Shown here: positions 6,645 to 14,661 of the stretch, piece by piece
Layout of the letters: every line of letters begins with the position of its first letter
Position numbering within the stretch: the stretch's first letter is position 1
NCBI GenBank assembly: GCA_019413245.1
Contig: DXNX01000024.1
Coordinates: 1 to 22,684, forward strand
Direction of reading: 5' to 3'
Origin: Oscillospiraceae bacterium
GTDB lineage: Bacteria; Bacillota; Clostridia; Oscillospirales; Ruminococcaceae
DNA: 22,684 nt
Notes under the pieces: model-generated
What the model was told of the DNA's origin: nothing
Seen by the model: the letters and a program-made list of their open reading frames with translations, nothing else
The model's database searches: none
Position numbers and translations under genes: made by a program

Positions 6645-9413
6645 ATGAGCCAGACCCATTTTCCTCTGGATGAGAGCAAGTTGCCCTTCAAGATTCCCAA
6701 GGACGAACAGCCCCGGGAAAAAATCCTGAAACTGGGCCAGAAAATTACCGACCGCATTCCCGCTAAACTGCGCCCCCTCACCGCCGAAGATCCGGAATAC
6801 TGGGGTCTTGCGGGCCTGATCACCGACGAAATGGCAGAGGTGGCCCTGAAAATGAAGGTCCGCAAACCCATGACCCTGCCCGAGCTGGTCAAGGTCACCG
6901 GCAAATCCGCCGAGGAGCTGGAACCCCTGCTGTACCAGATGAGCTATGTGGGTTTGCTGGAGTACAACTGGGAGAACGAACGGCACGAAAAGCAGTACGT
7001 TCTGCCCATGTTCGTGCCCGGCAGCGCCGAGTTCTTCAACATGCAGAAGAGCCAGATCGAAAACAATCCTGAAGTCACCGCCTTCTTTGAGCGGATGACC
7101 TTCCTGCCGCTGGAACATATCACCGCCATGGTCCCGCCAGGCGGCGCCGGTATCGGCATGCACGTCATCCCGGTGGAAAAGGCCATCGAGACCGAAAACC
7201 AGTCGGTAGACATTGAGCATATCTCCCACTGGCTGAAAAAGTACGACGGCAAATACGCCGCCAGTCCCTGCTCCTGCCGCATGTCCCGGGCCCGGATGGG
7301 GGAAGGCTGCGGCGACGACCCGGAGGACTGGTGCATCGGCGTGGGCGACATGGCCGACTACCTGGTGGAAACCAAGAAGGGCCACTATGTGGACTATGAC
7401 GAGGTCATGCGCATCCTGAAACGGGCCGAGGATAACGGCTTTGTGCACCAGATCACCAACATCGACGGCGAGAACAAGATTTTTGCCATCTGCAACTGCA
7501 ATGTGAACATCTGCAACGCCCTGCGTACCAGCCAGCTGTTCAACACTCCCAACATGAGCCGTTCCGCCTATGTGGCCCATGTCACCCCGGAAAACTGTGT
7601 GGCCTGCGGCCGCTGTGTGGAATACTGCCCCGCCGGCGCGGTGAAGCTGGGCCAGAAGCTGTGCACCAGCCACGGCCCGGTGGAATACCCCCGTCAGGAA
7701 CTGCCCGATAAGGTCAAATGGGGCCCCGAAAAGTGGACCATCGATTACCGGGACAAGAACCGCATCAACTGCTATGACACCGGCACGGCTCCCTGCAAGA
7801 CCGCCTGCCCGGCCCATATCGCGGTACAGGGCTACCTGAAGATGGCGGCCCAGGGACGCTACCAGGAAGCCCTGGCCCTCATCAAGCGGGAAAATCCCTT
7901 CCCGGCGGTGTGCGGCCGCGTGTGCAACCGCCGCTGCGAAGACGCCTGCACCCGCGGTACCGTGGACAAGGCTGTGGCCATTGATGAGGTGAAGAAGTTC
8001 ATCGCCCAGAAAGATCTGGAAGCGGATACCCGCTACATTCCGCCCATCAACCCGCCGTCCAACCGGGGCGGCTTCAATGAGAAGATCGCCATTATCGGCG
8101 CCGGCCCGGCGGGCCTGTCCTGCGCCTTCTACCTGGCGGAAAAGGGCTACCATCCCACCGTGTTCGAAAAGAACGAAAAGCCCGGCGGCATGCTTACCTA
8201 CGGTATTCCTTCCTACAAGCTGGAGAAGGACGTGGTGGCAGCTGAAATCGATGTCATCCGCCAGATGGGCGTGGACATCCGCTGCGGCGTGGAAGTGGGC
8301 AAGGACGTGACCCTGGACGAACTGCGTGCCCAGGGGTACAAGGCCTTCTATGTGGCCATCGGCTGTCAGGGCGGCCGTAAGGCCGGTGTTCCCGGCGAGG
8401 ATGCCCCCAACGTGACCACCGCCGTGGACTTCCTGCACCGTGTAAATGCAGGGGAAAAGGTGGCTCTGAACGGCCGTATCGTGGTCGTGGGCGGCGGCAA
8501 CGTGGCCATCGATGTGGTGCGTTCCGGCCTGCGCTGCGGCGCTTCTGCGGCGGATATGTACTGCCTGGAAGCCCGGAACCAGATGCCCGCCACGCCCGAT
8601 GAAGTGGCCGAAGCCGAGGAAGACGGCGCCAAGGTCCATTGCGGCTGGGGCCCCAAGGAAATCATCACCAAGGACGGCAAGGCCACCGCTGTGGTGTTCA
8701 AGCGCTGCGTGTCGGTGTACGACGATGCGGGCCGCTTTGCTCCCACCTATGACGAAAACGATACCATTACAGTGGAATGCGACCATGTGTTCCTGAGCAT
8801 CGGCCAGAGCATCCAGTGGGGCAGCCTGCTGGAAGGCTCCCAGGTGGAGCTGGGCCGCGGCGGCCGTGCCGTGGCGGATTCCCTGACCTACCAGACGGCC
8901 CAACCCGACGTGTTTGTGGGCGGTGACGTCTACACCGGTCCCAAGTTTGCCATCGATGCCATCGCGGCAGGCAAGGAAGGCGCCGTTTCCATCCATCGCT
9001 TTGTCCAGCCCAACACCAGCATGACCATCGGCCGCAATCGCCGGGACTTCATCGAGCTGAACAAGAATGACCTGGCCCTGGAAAGCTACGATACCACCGC
9101 CCGCCAGGTGGCCGGAATGGCCCAGGACATCGACTACCACCGCTCTTTCCGGGATGGACACAAGACCTTTACCGAGGAGCAGGTCAAGAAAGAAACCGCC
9201 CGCTGCCTGGGCTGCGGTGCCTCGGTGGTGGACCCCAACAAGTGCATTGGCTGCGGCATCTGTACCACCAAGTGCGAGTTTGATGCCATCCACCTTTCCC
9301 GCGAACTGCCCGAATGCAGCACCATGGTGCGCAGCGAGGACAAGTTCAAGGCCATTCTGCCGTATATGATCAAGCGGGAATTCAAGATCCGGTTCGGCAA
9401 GAAGGACGATTGA
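6645..9413 (+). CDS. Large iron-sulfur flavoprotein: Cys-rich N-terminal domain + ferredoxin + GltD-like FAD/NAD(P)H oxidoreductase + C-terminal ferredoxin
   Basis: 922 residues, about twice the length of a glutamate synthase small subunit. Order: a predicted winged-helix-like segment (about 76-118); a Cys-rich domain with PCSCR (208-212), Cys222, Cys230 and ICNCNVNIC (282-290); a [4Fe-4S] ferredoxin motif CVACGRCVEYCP (318-329); the GltD/dihydropyrimidine-dehydrogenase type Fe-S domain with Cys384, 388, 423, 427, 431 and 435; an FAD Rossmann fold IIGAGPAGLS (483-492) with the GGMLTYGIP loop (514-522); an NAD(P)H fold VVVGGGNVAID (613-623); a second FAD contact VGGDVYTGP (758-766); and CLGCG (854-858) plus CIGCGICTTKC (867-877). 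It should move electrons between NAD(P)H and a low-potential partner in the cytoplasm. It is 17 bases after hypB and 1 base before hypA. No large glutamate synthase subunit is near. Partner and substrate are unknown. Confidence 0.9.
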   Translation: MSQTHFPLDESKLPFKIPKDEQPREKILKLGQKITDRIPAKLRPLTAEDPEYWGLAGLITDEMAEVALKMKVRKPMTLPELVKVTGKSAEELEPLLYQMSYVGLLEYNWENERHEKQYVLPMFVPGSAEFFNMQKSQIENNPEVTAFFERMTFLPLEHITAMVPPGGAGIGMHVIPVEKAIETENQSVDIEHISHWLKKYDGKYAASPCSCRMSRARMGEGCGDDPEDWCIGVGDMADYLVETKKGHYVDYDEVMRILKRAEDNGFVHQITNIDGENKIFAICNCNVNICNALRTSQLFNTPNMSRSAYVAHVTPENCVACGRCVEYCPAGAVKLGQKLCTSHGPVEYPRQELPDKVKWGPEKWTIDYRDKNRINCYDTGTAPCKTACPAHIAVQGYLKMAAQGRYQEALALIKRENPFPAVCGRVCNRRCEDACTRGTVDKAVAIDEVKKFIAQKDLEADTRYIPPINPPSNRGGFNEKIAIIGAGPAGLSCAFYLAEKGYHPTVFEKNEKPGGMLTYGIPSYKLEKDVVAAEIDVIRQMGVDIRCGVEVGKDVTLDELRAQGYKAFYVAIGCQGGRKAGVPGEDAPNVTTAVDFLHRVNAGEKVALNGRIVVVGGGNVAIDVVRSGLRCGASAADMYCLEARNQMPATPDEVAEAEEDGAKVHCGWGPKEIITKDGKATAVVFKRCVSVYDDAGRFAPTYDENDTITVECDHVFLSIGQSIQWGSLLEGSQVELGRGGRAVADSLTYQTAQPDVFVGGDVYTGPKFAIDAIAAGKEGAVSIHRFVQPNTSMTIGRNRRDFIELNKNDLALESYDTTARQVAGMAQDIDYHRSFRDGHKTFTEEQVKKETARCLGCGASVVDPNKCIGCGICTTKCEFDAIHLSRELPECSTMVRSEDKFKAILPYMIKREFKIRFGKKDD

Positions 9414-9414
9414 T

Positions 9415-9807
9415 ATGCATGAGCTGGGAATCGTATTTCACATCATCCGCAGCGTGGAAGAAGTGGGCCGCCAGAACGGCGTCAAGCGCGTCAACGCGGT
9501 GACGCTGGAACTGGGCGAGGTCTCCGGCGTGTTGGAGGACTATCTCCAGGATTGCTGGAACTGGGCCGCGTCCAAGTCGGACATGCTGCGCGGGGCCAGG
9601 CTGCAGGTGGAGGTCATCCCGGCCAAGACTCTTTGCGAGGCTTGCGGGCTGGTCTATCCCACCGTAGCCCATGGCCGTACCTGCCCCGGATGCGGCAGCG
9701 GACATACGCATCTGATACAGGGCAACGAAACCATGATCCGGGATATTACGGTGCCGGAGGAAGAGGGGACAGAAGCGGATACGCCCCAGGCCCAAAGCGC
9801 ACTGTAA
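9415..9807 (+). CDS. hypA: HypA, nickel metallochaperone
   Basis: Small zinc/nickel protein that receives nickel and passes it with HypB to an apo-enzyme. 130 residues. It begins MHELGI, with the invariant His2 nickel ligand, and has the zinc site CEAC (74-77) and CPGC (90-93). The N-terminal region LELGEVSGV is typical. The C-terminus carries an acidic tail (about 114-130) slightly longer than usual. Only one base separates it from the stop of the preceding oxidoreductase, which suggests translational coupling. HypA normally acts with HypB on [NiFe]-hydrogenase large subunits, or on urease in Helicobacter; neither is in this window. Identity is secure, the client is not. Confidence 0.95.
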   Translation: MHELGIVFHIIRSVEEVGRQNGVKRVNAVTLELGEVSGVLEDYLQDCWNWAASKSDMLRGARLQVEVIPAKTLCEACGLVYPTVAHGRTCPGCGSGHTHLIQGNETMIRDITVPEEEGTEADTPQAQSAL

Positions 9808-9842
9808 CAAACAAGTACTTTTTGCGATAGGAGGAATATCGT

Positions 9843-10880
9843 ATGTTGTTTCAAATCTACGGCGAAAACGCCGGCTGGCAGTTGTTCGGCTGGCTGCTGG
9901 TGTTTGTGGGGCTGATCCTGGTCAATGAACTGGCCCGCCGCACCAAGCAGGGCGGCATCTTCTGCTTCCTGATCCTGCCTGCAGGCCTGACGGTGTACTT
10001 CATTGCCGTGGCTGTGGGCGCTGCCATGGGAGCGGAATGGGCGCTGAACAATCCCACCTACCTGTACATGAACAGCTGGTTCCATTATGCCAAGCTCTAT
10101 GCCGCCACCATCGGCTGTATCGGCTTCATGATGCTCAAGTACAAGTGGGGCGTGGGCAAGACCCATTGGTTCAAGGCGTTCCCCTTCGCTATCGTGGCTA
10201 TCAATATCCTGATCGCCGTTGCCAGCGACTTTGAGTCCGGCATCCGCGGCGCTATGGCCATGGCCGAAACCGGTACCCGCTGGTGGCTTTCCAGCGAAAA
10301 CGTCTGGCTGTACGGCGGCTGGTGGAACTGGGTCAACGGCATTGCCGGCATCATCAACATCCTGTGCATGACCGGCTGGTGGGGAATCTACACCTCCAAG
10401 AAGCAGCAGGACATGCTCTGGCCGGATATGACCGTGCTGTACATCGTGGCCTACGACCTGTGGAACTTTGAATACACCTACAACAACCTGCCCACCCATG
10501 CCTGGTACTGCGGCGTGGCGCTGCTGCTGGCGCCCACCTTTGCCAACGCATTGTGGAACAAGGGCGGCTGGATTCAGAACCGCGCCAACACCCTGGCTCT
10601 GTGGTGCATGTTCGCCCAGGTGTTCCCCATGTTCCAGGATCAGGGCGTCTTTGCCACCCTCCCCGTGCTGTATGTGGATGGCTTCATGGATGCGGCGACC
10701 CGTCCCACGGCGGCTGACCCCACCATGCAGGGTGTCATTGCCATCCTGGCCCTGGCGGTCAACGTCATCGTGCTGGCCATCATTATCAAGCGGTCTGTGG
10801 AACAGAAGAAAAACCCGTATACCAACGAGATCTTCACCGACCTGCCGGACTTCAAGCAGGCCATGGCCCGCGCCGAGTAA
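9843..10880 (+). CDS. Multi-pass membrane protein of unknown function (probably DUF5692 family)
   Basis: 345 residues, start preceded by TAGGAGGAA at good spacing, 35 bases after hypA. By eye there are eight to nine membrane segments: about 11-30, 38-64, 82-100, 110-128, 158-183, 193-212, 219-238, 248-265 and 294-316, followed by a charged cytoplasmic tail. It is rich in Trp and in polar residues within or beside the membrane spans (for example WWNWVNG at 160-166, YDLWNFEYTYNN at 204-215, PTHAWYCG at 217-224), which hints at a ligand or ion path, but there is no transporter signature, haem-binding pattern or quinone motif I can name. I recall a clostridial family called DUF5692 with this look; this is from memory. 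Its place as last gene of the hypB operon suggests it works with the oxidoreductase or in nickel handling. Confidence 0.75.
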   Translation: MLFQIYGENAGWQLFGWLLVFVGLILVNELARRTKQGGIFCFLILPAGLTVYFIAVAVGAAMGAEWALNNPTYLYMNSWFHYAKLYAATIGCIGFMMLKYKWGVGKTHWFKAFPFAIVAINILIAVASDFESGIRGAMAMAETGTRWWLSSENVWLYGGWWNWVNGIAGIINILCMTGWWGIYTSKKQQDMLWPDMTVLYIVAYDLWNFEYTYNNLPTHAWYCGVALLLAPTFANALWNKGGWIQNRANTLALWCMFAQVFPMFQDQGVFATLPVLYVDGFMDAATRPTAADPTMQGVIAILALAVNVIVLAIIIKRSVEQKKNPYTNEIFTDLPDFKQAMARAE

Positions 10881-10919
10881 ATTCTCGGCGCTCCGGCCCG
10901 AAACCACTGTCATAACAAA

Positions 10920-10954
10920 AGAGCAGGCGCTCCATCGGAGCGTCTGCTCTTTTT
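10920..10954. terminator. Bidirectional intrinsic terminator
   Basis: AGAGCAGGCGCTCC (10920-10933) pairs with GGAGCGTCTGCTCT (10937-10950) through a 14-bp stem with one G-T wobble and the loop ATC. TTTT follows on the plus strand and AAAA precedes it (TTTT on the minus strand). It ends the hypB operon and probably also catches transcription from the convergent regulator gene at 11035. Confidence 0.9.
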
Positions 10955-11034
10955 ATCTTATGTGCCGCAAATAAGAAAAATCGCAGGTTTTGCCAGAGAA
11001 AGAGAACATTCCGTGGGAAGATGCTTCTCCGTCA

Positions 11035-12612
11035 TTATGCTTTGTCGGCGGAATTTTCTGCGGCGGCGGTTCCGGCTGTGCGCACCATCTTGGCGTAGGC
11101 ACTGGGGGTCATGCCGGTATTTTTCTTGAAAATCTGGCTGAAATACTGGGGATTGTTGCCGCACCCGACCTGCTCAGCCACATAATGAATCTTTTCGGTG
11201 CCGTATTCGGCCAGCAGGTGCTTGGCGCAGCGGATGCGGGTATCGGTGAGATAAGCGGAAAATTTCTGGCCGGTGACCTTTACAAATTTGCGGCTGACAT
11301 AGTCTACGTTCATGTACAGGTAATTTTCGGCGATCCACTTCAGGGTCAGATTGGAGTTGGAGATGTTCTCCCGCACATACTGCTGCAGCCGGAAGATGAA
11401 ATTGCTGTCGGAACGGCCTTCACTGCAGCCGTCACAGATTCGGGAAGCCAGATCCGGGAAAAGTGCCGCCCGGATTTCGTCGGCGGTGGTGCACTGGTGC
11501 AGGGACAGGACGATCTCGGTGGCCTCCACCGAAGAAAGAAAGAGGGAACGGCTGGAGAAGTACAGCAGAACGGAAGAAGCCAGCTGGATCAGAAAATCCG
11601 GGTCAGCAATGCCGTCAAAGCGCTGCTGGAGCTGTTCCAGACAGGCATGTACATCGTCTTCCTGATGCTCGGATGGCTCCGCCTGCAGCTTGCAGATGCG
11701 GCTGCAAATTTCTTTGACGGCATGGATGGTGCTCTGGTAGTTGCAGGTGGCAACAAAGCTGGGGCCACTCAGATAGGTGATGGTTCCGCAGCAGGTGATC
11801 TGCCGGAGCAGCTCGTCCAGCAGGGAAGAAAGGCTGGGGTAGATGGTGGATTCCGCCTGCAATGTGTACTGGGGCAGGGAAGAGAGCAGCCCCGGGGCGG
11901 TCTGCGTGTCGGCTTCCGCTTCGTATTGCTGGTAAAAGACGATCAGATGGTTGTGCACATAAACACCGTAAAGCGGCAGGCCGGGAGCGTGGCTGCGGTG
12001 CCAGCCCGCCAGCGCGGCATAAGCCTGGGAAAGTCCGTCTTCCGGAATCCCTTGTATGGTGATCATCCGATAGGCGGTCTGGTCAAAGTCCAGATATTTC
12101 TTGTACGGATGATACAGCGAAGCGTGGTCTTCGTCCTTGCAGGCGATGCCCTGCGTCAGGATACCGAAAATAACATTCTGATACAGGGTATCCTGCAAAA
12201 CAGCGTGCTGTTTTTCCATCTGCTGGGTGGCCCGGCGATGATAGCAGTCCCGGATGACCTCCTTGAGACTGGCAATGATCTGCTGCTCATTGCAGGGCTT
12301 GAGCAGATAATGCCGCACGCCATATTTCATGGCACTGCGTGCATAATCAAATTCTCCGTATCCGGAAAGGATGATGAACTGAGTGTCCAGATGTGCCGAG
12401 AAGGCTTTCTCCACCAATTCTATACCGGAAAGACCCGGCATTTTGATATCAGTCATCACGATATCAGGGCTTTCATCCAGGATGGCATTGTAGGCTTCGA
12501 TGCCGTTCCGGCACTGTCCGACCAGTTCCAGGCCCAGGCTGTTCCAGTCGATCAGGCGGGAAATCGTTTCCCGAATCATTCTTTCGTCATCCGCAATAAT
12601 CACTTTCAGCAT
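11035..12612 (-). CDS. YesN-type response regulator (receiver + AraC DNA-binding domain)
   Basis: 525 residues. The receiver domain (1-120) has Asp8 and Asp9, phospho-acceptor Asp55 in MTDIKMPG, a Ser84 signalling residue in LSGYGEF and Lys106 in LLKP. A long central region (about 125-410) without a named domain joins it to an AraC-type double helix-turn-helix at the C-terminus, with the second helix-turn-helix ending in NPQYFSQIFKKNTGMTPSAY. This layout and length are typical of Firmicute YesN regulators, which control neighbouring ABC sugar importers. Its ATG overlaps the last 7 bases of the sensor kinase gene, so the pair is translationally coupled. The divergent solute-binding-protein operon starting at 14662 is the obvious target. 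Confidence 0.93.
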   Translation of the reverse strand: MLKVIIADDERMIRETISRLIDWNSLGLELVGQCRNGIEAYNAILDESPDIVMTDIKMPGLSGIELVEKAFSAHLDTQFIILSGYGEFDYARSAMKYGVRHYLLKPCNEQQIIASLKEVIRDCYHRRATQQMEKQHAVLQDTLYQNVIFGILTQGIACKDEDHASLYHPYKKYLDFDQTAYRMITIQGIPEDGLSQAYAALAGWHRSHAPGLPLYGVYVHNHLIVFYQQYEAEADTQTAPGLLSSLPQYTLQAESTIYPSLSSLLDELLRQITCCGTITYLSGPSFVATCNYQSTIHAVKEICSRICKLQAEPSEHQEDDVHACLEQLQQRFDGIADPDFLIQLASSVLLYFSSRSLFLSSVEATEIVLSLHQCTTADEIRAALFPDLASRICDGCSEGRSDSNFIFRLQQYVRENISNSNLTLKWIAENYLYMNVDYVSRKFVKVTGQKFSAYLTDTRIRCAKHLLAEYGTEKIHYVAEQVGCGNNPQYFSQIFKKNTGMTPSAYAKMVRTAGTAAAENSADKA

Positions 12613-14378
12613 GATTCTTCACTTCTTTCCGTCGGTATGGTGATGGCGGCAACCGCACAATCCTCTTCGTTATACAGGGTCAGTCCGTATTCTTCACCAT
12701 AGGTCAGTTTCAGGCGCTTGTCAATGTTCAGCAGCCCGATTCCGTGCCCGTGGGGAGAAATTTCTCCGCTTTTCAGTTTTTCAAGCAGGTCATCTTCAAA
12801 TGTGGAACCGGTATTGGTGACCAGGATCTGGGTCTTGCCATCCGGCGTCTGTCTGGCGCTCAGGGTGATTTCACAGGTCTCGGTATTTTCTTCCAGACCA
12901 TAATGGATGGCGTTTTCTACCAGGGGCTGAATGGTCAGCTTGACGATATGAACGTTGAGAAATTCATCGGGAACATGGCTGGAAAAGACGAGTCTGTCTT
13001 CAAACCGGTATTCCTGGATGGACATATAGCTTTTGACCAGGTCCAATTCCTGCCGGAGGGTAAAAATGGTGTCGCTGTGGCTCAGGGTAACGCGCAGCAG
13101 GGCGGCCAGGGACTGTACCATGGTGGAAATGTCTTCTGCACCCAGGGCTTTTGCGCGCCAGTTGACCGATTCCAGGGTATTATATAGAAAATGTGGGTTT
13201 ATCTGATTTTCCAGTGCCTTAAGTTGGGCTTCCTTTTTCAGCAATTCATTGATATAGTTGATCTGTATCAAGTTGTGGATGCGTGTGGCCATGCGGTCGA
13301 ACTGCTGGTGCAGTACGCCGATCTCGTCTGTGCGGTCGCTGTAATCATAGGTGGCAACACTGGGATCGTAGGAGGTGCCGTCGCCAATGGCATCCATTTT
13401 GAGAATCAGATTGTGGAAATGCCGGTCCAGGGAAGAGATCAGGGTAAGAGCCAGCATGACAACGACGGTGGTGCACAGAAACAACAGGACAAGGAAAAGG
13501 GCGTGGGCTCCATTCAGCGTTGACATGACACTGTCAAAGGGGACCAGGCAGAGGTAATCCCATTCATACCGGGGAATTTTGCCCGCTACGGCAAAGTATG
13601 TGTGAACACCAACCTTCAAAATCTGATACTTTCCGTCGATGTTGCGGTACAGCTTGAGCGATTTTGTGTCGTCGAGATCTTCGGTGGAGTACAGGATCTG
13701 GTCATTCTGCAAAATCAGGTACTGGGCCTGTTCGTACTGCTGGTCAAACTGGGTCGCATCCTGCACCATGGAATCAATGTCAATGCAGATGACTTCCTCA
13801 CCCAGAGAGGAGAGGGACAGATTCTGAATCCGGCGGATCTCCCGGCTCAGGTACAGGTGACCGGGGTCGTCGGAGGTACTGTACCAGACGATTGTGCCCT
13901 CAGCGTTGCGCGCTGCAGCCCTGGCTTCTTCAAAGGTCTTGTCAGAAGTGACGGTTGCAGCATAGGAATTCCCGCTTACCGAAAAATTGTCGCTGAAAAG
14001 GTTGATGTATGCAACATGGGAACTGCGGTAATTCTGGCTGTAATCGATGAGCAGAGAACGCAGGGAAGCGTTGGCGTCGGTTCGCTGCATATTGTTGGTG
14101 GAATTGCGGATAGTGGCCAATCCGTTTTGCACCGTGTCGTGGGAATATACCATATAACTGAGAGATTCCACATCCTGCAGCTGTTTGGAGATTTCCCGCG
14201 CCGAGGAGGAAAGCTGCGCCGCTATGCTGTCATACAGCAGGTCGGAATAAGAGGATGTGATCCAGGAGGCACCGAAGAAGGATACCAGCGTGACCGGAAT
14301 CAGGGCCAGCAGAAGAATGGAAAAGATCTTCCGGCTCAAAGACATGTTTCGTATGTATTTTTGGATACGCGTCCGCAT
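12606..14378 (-). CDS. YesM-type membrane sensor histidine kinase
   Basis: 590 residues from ATG 14378, chosen because GGGGAGGA lies 6 bases upstream and the protein then begins with the basic MRTRIQKYIRN before the first membrane helix. Order: membrane helix about 18-39, extracellular sensor domain about 40-290 (dCache-like length), membrane helix about 292-315, HAMP linker, then the LytS/YesM-type kinase with NPHFLYN (phospho-acceptor His396), N-box QPLVENAIHYG (Asn489) and G-box GHGIGLLN (544-551). All catalytic motifs are intact. It should sense an extracellular sugar, or the loaded solute-binding lipoprotein, and phosphorylate the overlapping YesN-type regulator. No named sensor ligand pocket can be read from the sequence. 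Confidence 0.93.
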   Translation of the reverse strand: MRTRIQKYIRNMSLSRKIFSILLLALIPVTLVSFFGASWITSSYSDLLYDSIAAQLSSSAREISKQLQDVESLSYMVYSHDTVQNGLATIRNSTNNMQRTDANASLRSLLIDYSQNYRSSHVAYINLFSDNFSVSGNSYAATVTSDKTFEEARAAARNAEGTIVWYSTSDDPGHLYLSREIRRIQNLSLSSLGEEVICIDIDSMVQDATQFDQQYEQAQYLILQNDQILYSTEDLDDTKSLKLYRNIDGKYQILKVGVHTYFAVAGKIPRYEWDYLCLVPFDSVMSTLNGAHALFLVLLFLCTTVVVMLALTLISSLDRHFHNLILKMDAIGDGTSYDPSVATYDYSDRTDEIGVLHQQFDRMATRIHNLIQINYINELLKKEAQLKALENQINPHFLYNTLESVNWRAKALGAEDISTMVQSLAALLRVTLSHSDTIFTLRQELDLVKSYMSIQEYRFEDRLVFSSHVPDEFLNVHIVKLTIQPLVENAIHYGLEENTETCEITLSARQTPDGKTQILVTNTGSTFEDDLLEKLKSGEISPHGHGIGLLNIDKRLKLTYGEEYGLTLYNEEDCAVAAITIPTERSEESC

Positions 14379-14433
14379 GAAAATCCTCCCCGGCAAAGCG
14401 ATAGGAATGTATAAAAAACCTTGAATGTCTAAC

Positions 14434-14462
14434 ATTATAAGCAATGATAAAAATATTTTCAA
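14434..14462 (-). promoter_or_regulatory. Near-consensus sigma-A promoter for the sensor kinase/regulator pair
   Basis: On the minus strand TTGAAA (14462-14457), a 17-base spacer and a perfect TATAAT (14439-14434), about 56 bases upstream of the kinase ATG. The strength of this site suggests steady basal expression of the two-component system. Confidence 0.8.
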
Positions 14463-14471
14463 CCGATGCTC

Positions 14472-14509
14472 TTGGTGAAAACGTACAAATTGGTCAAAAG
14501 AAATTGTCC
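14472..14509 (+). promoter_or_regulatory. Candidate YesN-type operator (direct repeats)
   Basis: TTGGTGAAAA (14472-14481) and TTGGTCAAAA (14490-14499) match at nine of ten positions with an 18-base period, and a third weaker copy AAATTGTCC (14501-14509) follows AAATTGGTC (14487-14495). AraC-type activators bind direct repeats placed upstream of weak promoters. The site lies between the divergent kinase promoter and the solute-binding-protein gene. A weak promoter for that gene may be TTGATT (14577-14582) with TTATAC (14601-14606). Confidence 0.4.
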
Positions 14510-14661
14510 ATATTGAATCATTATAGGTGCATTGCACAAAAACGTGTCGGCTTTTTAGAATTCGGGGTCGGTTATTTTGATTTACTGGCAGAGGATTGTT
14601 TTATACAATAAAGACAACGAAAAAACCCAATGAGGGAAATGAAGATTGGAGGAAAAACAAC

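Noticed and set aside
5811..9293. A 1160-codon open frame on the minus strand across hypB and the flavoprotein
   Set aside because: It is antisense to two clearly recognised genes with intact motifs. GC-rich third positions on the plus strand remove stops from the opposite frame; its translation is low-complexity (rich in Gly, Ala, His, Val) with no domain and no ribosome site.
6645..9413. Glutamate synthase small subunit as a full explanation for the flavoprotein
   Set aside because: Only the middle part matches GltD. The 315-residue N-terminal extension, two extra ferredoxin parts and the absence of a GltB-type gene argue against it.
10990..12702. A 570-codon plus-strand frame opposite the YesN-type regulator
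   Set aside because: The minus-strand regulator has a full receiver and AraC domain; the plus-strand translation matches nothing recognisable.
14476..14489. Possible CcpA cre site (TGAAAACGTACAAA)
   Set aside because: It differs from the usual cre consensus at the outer position and at the conserved C near the 3' end, and is better explained as part of the direct repeat.
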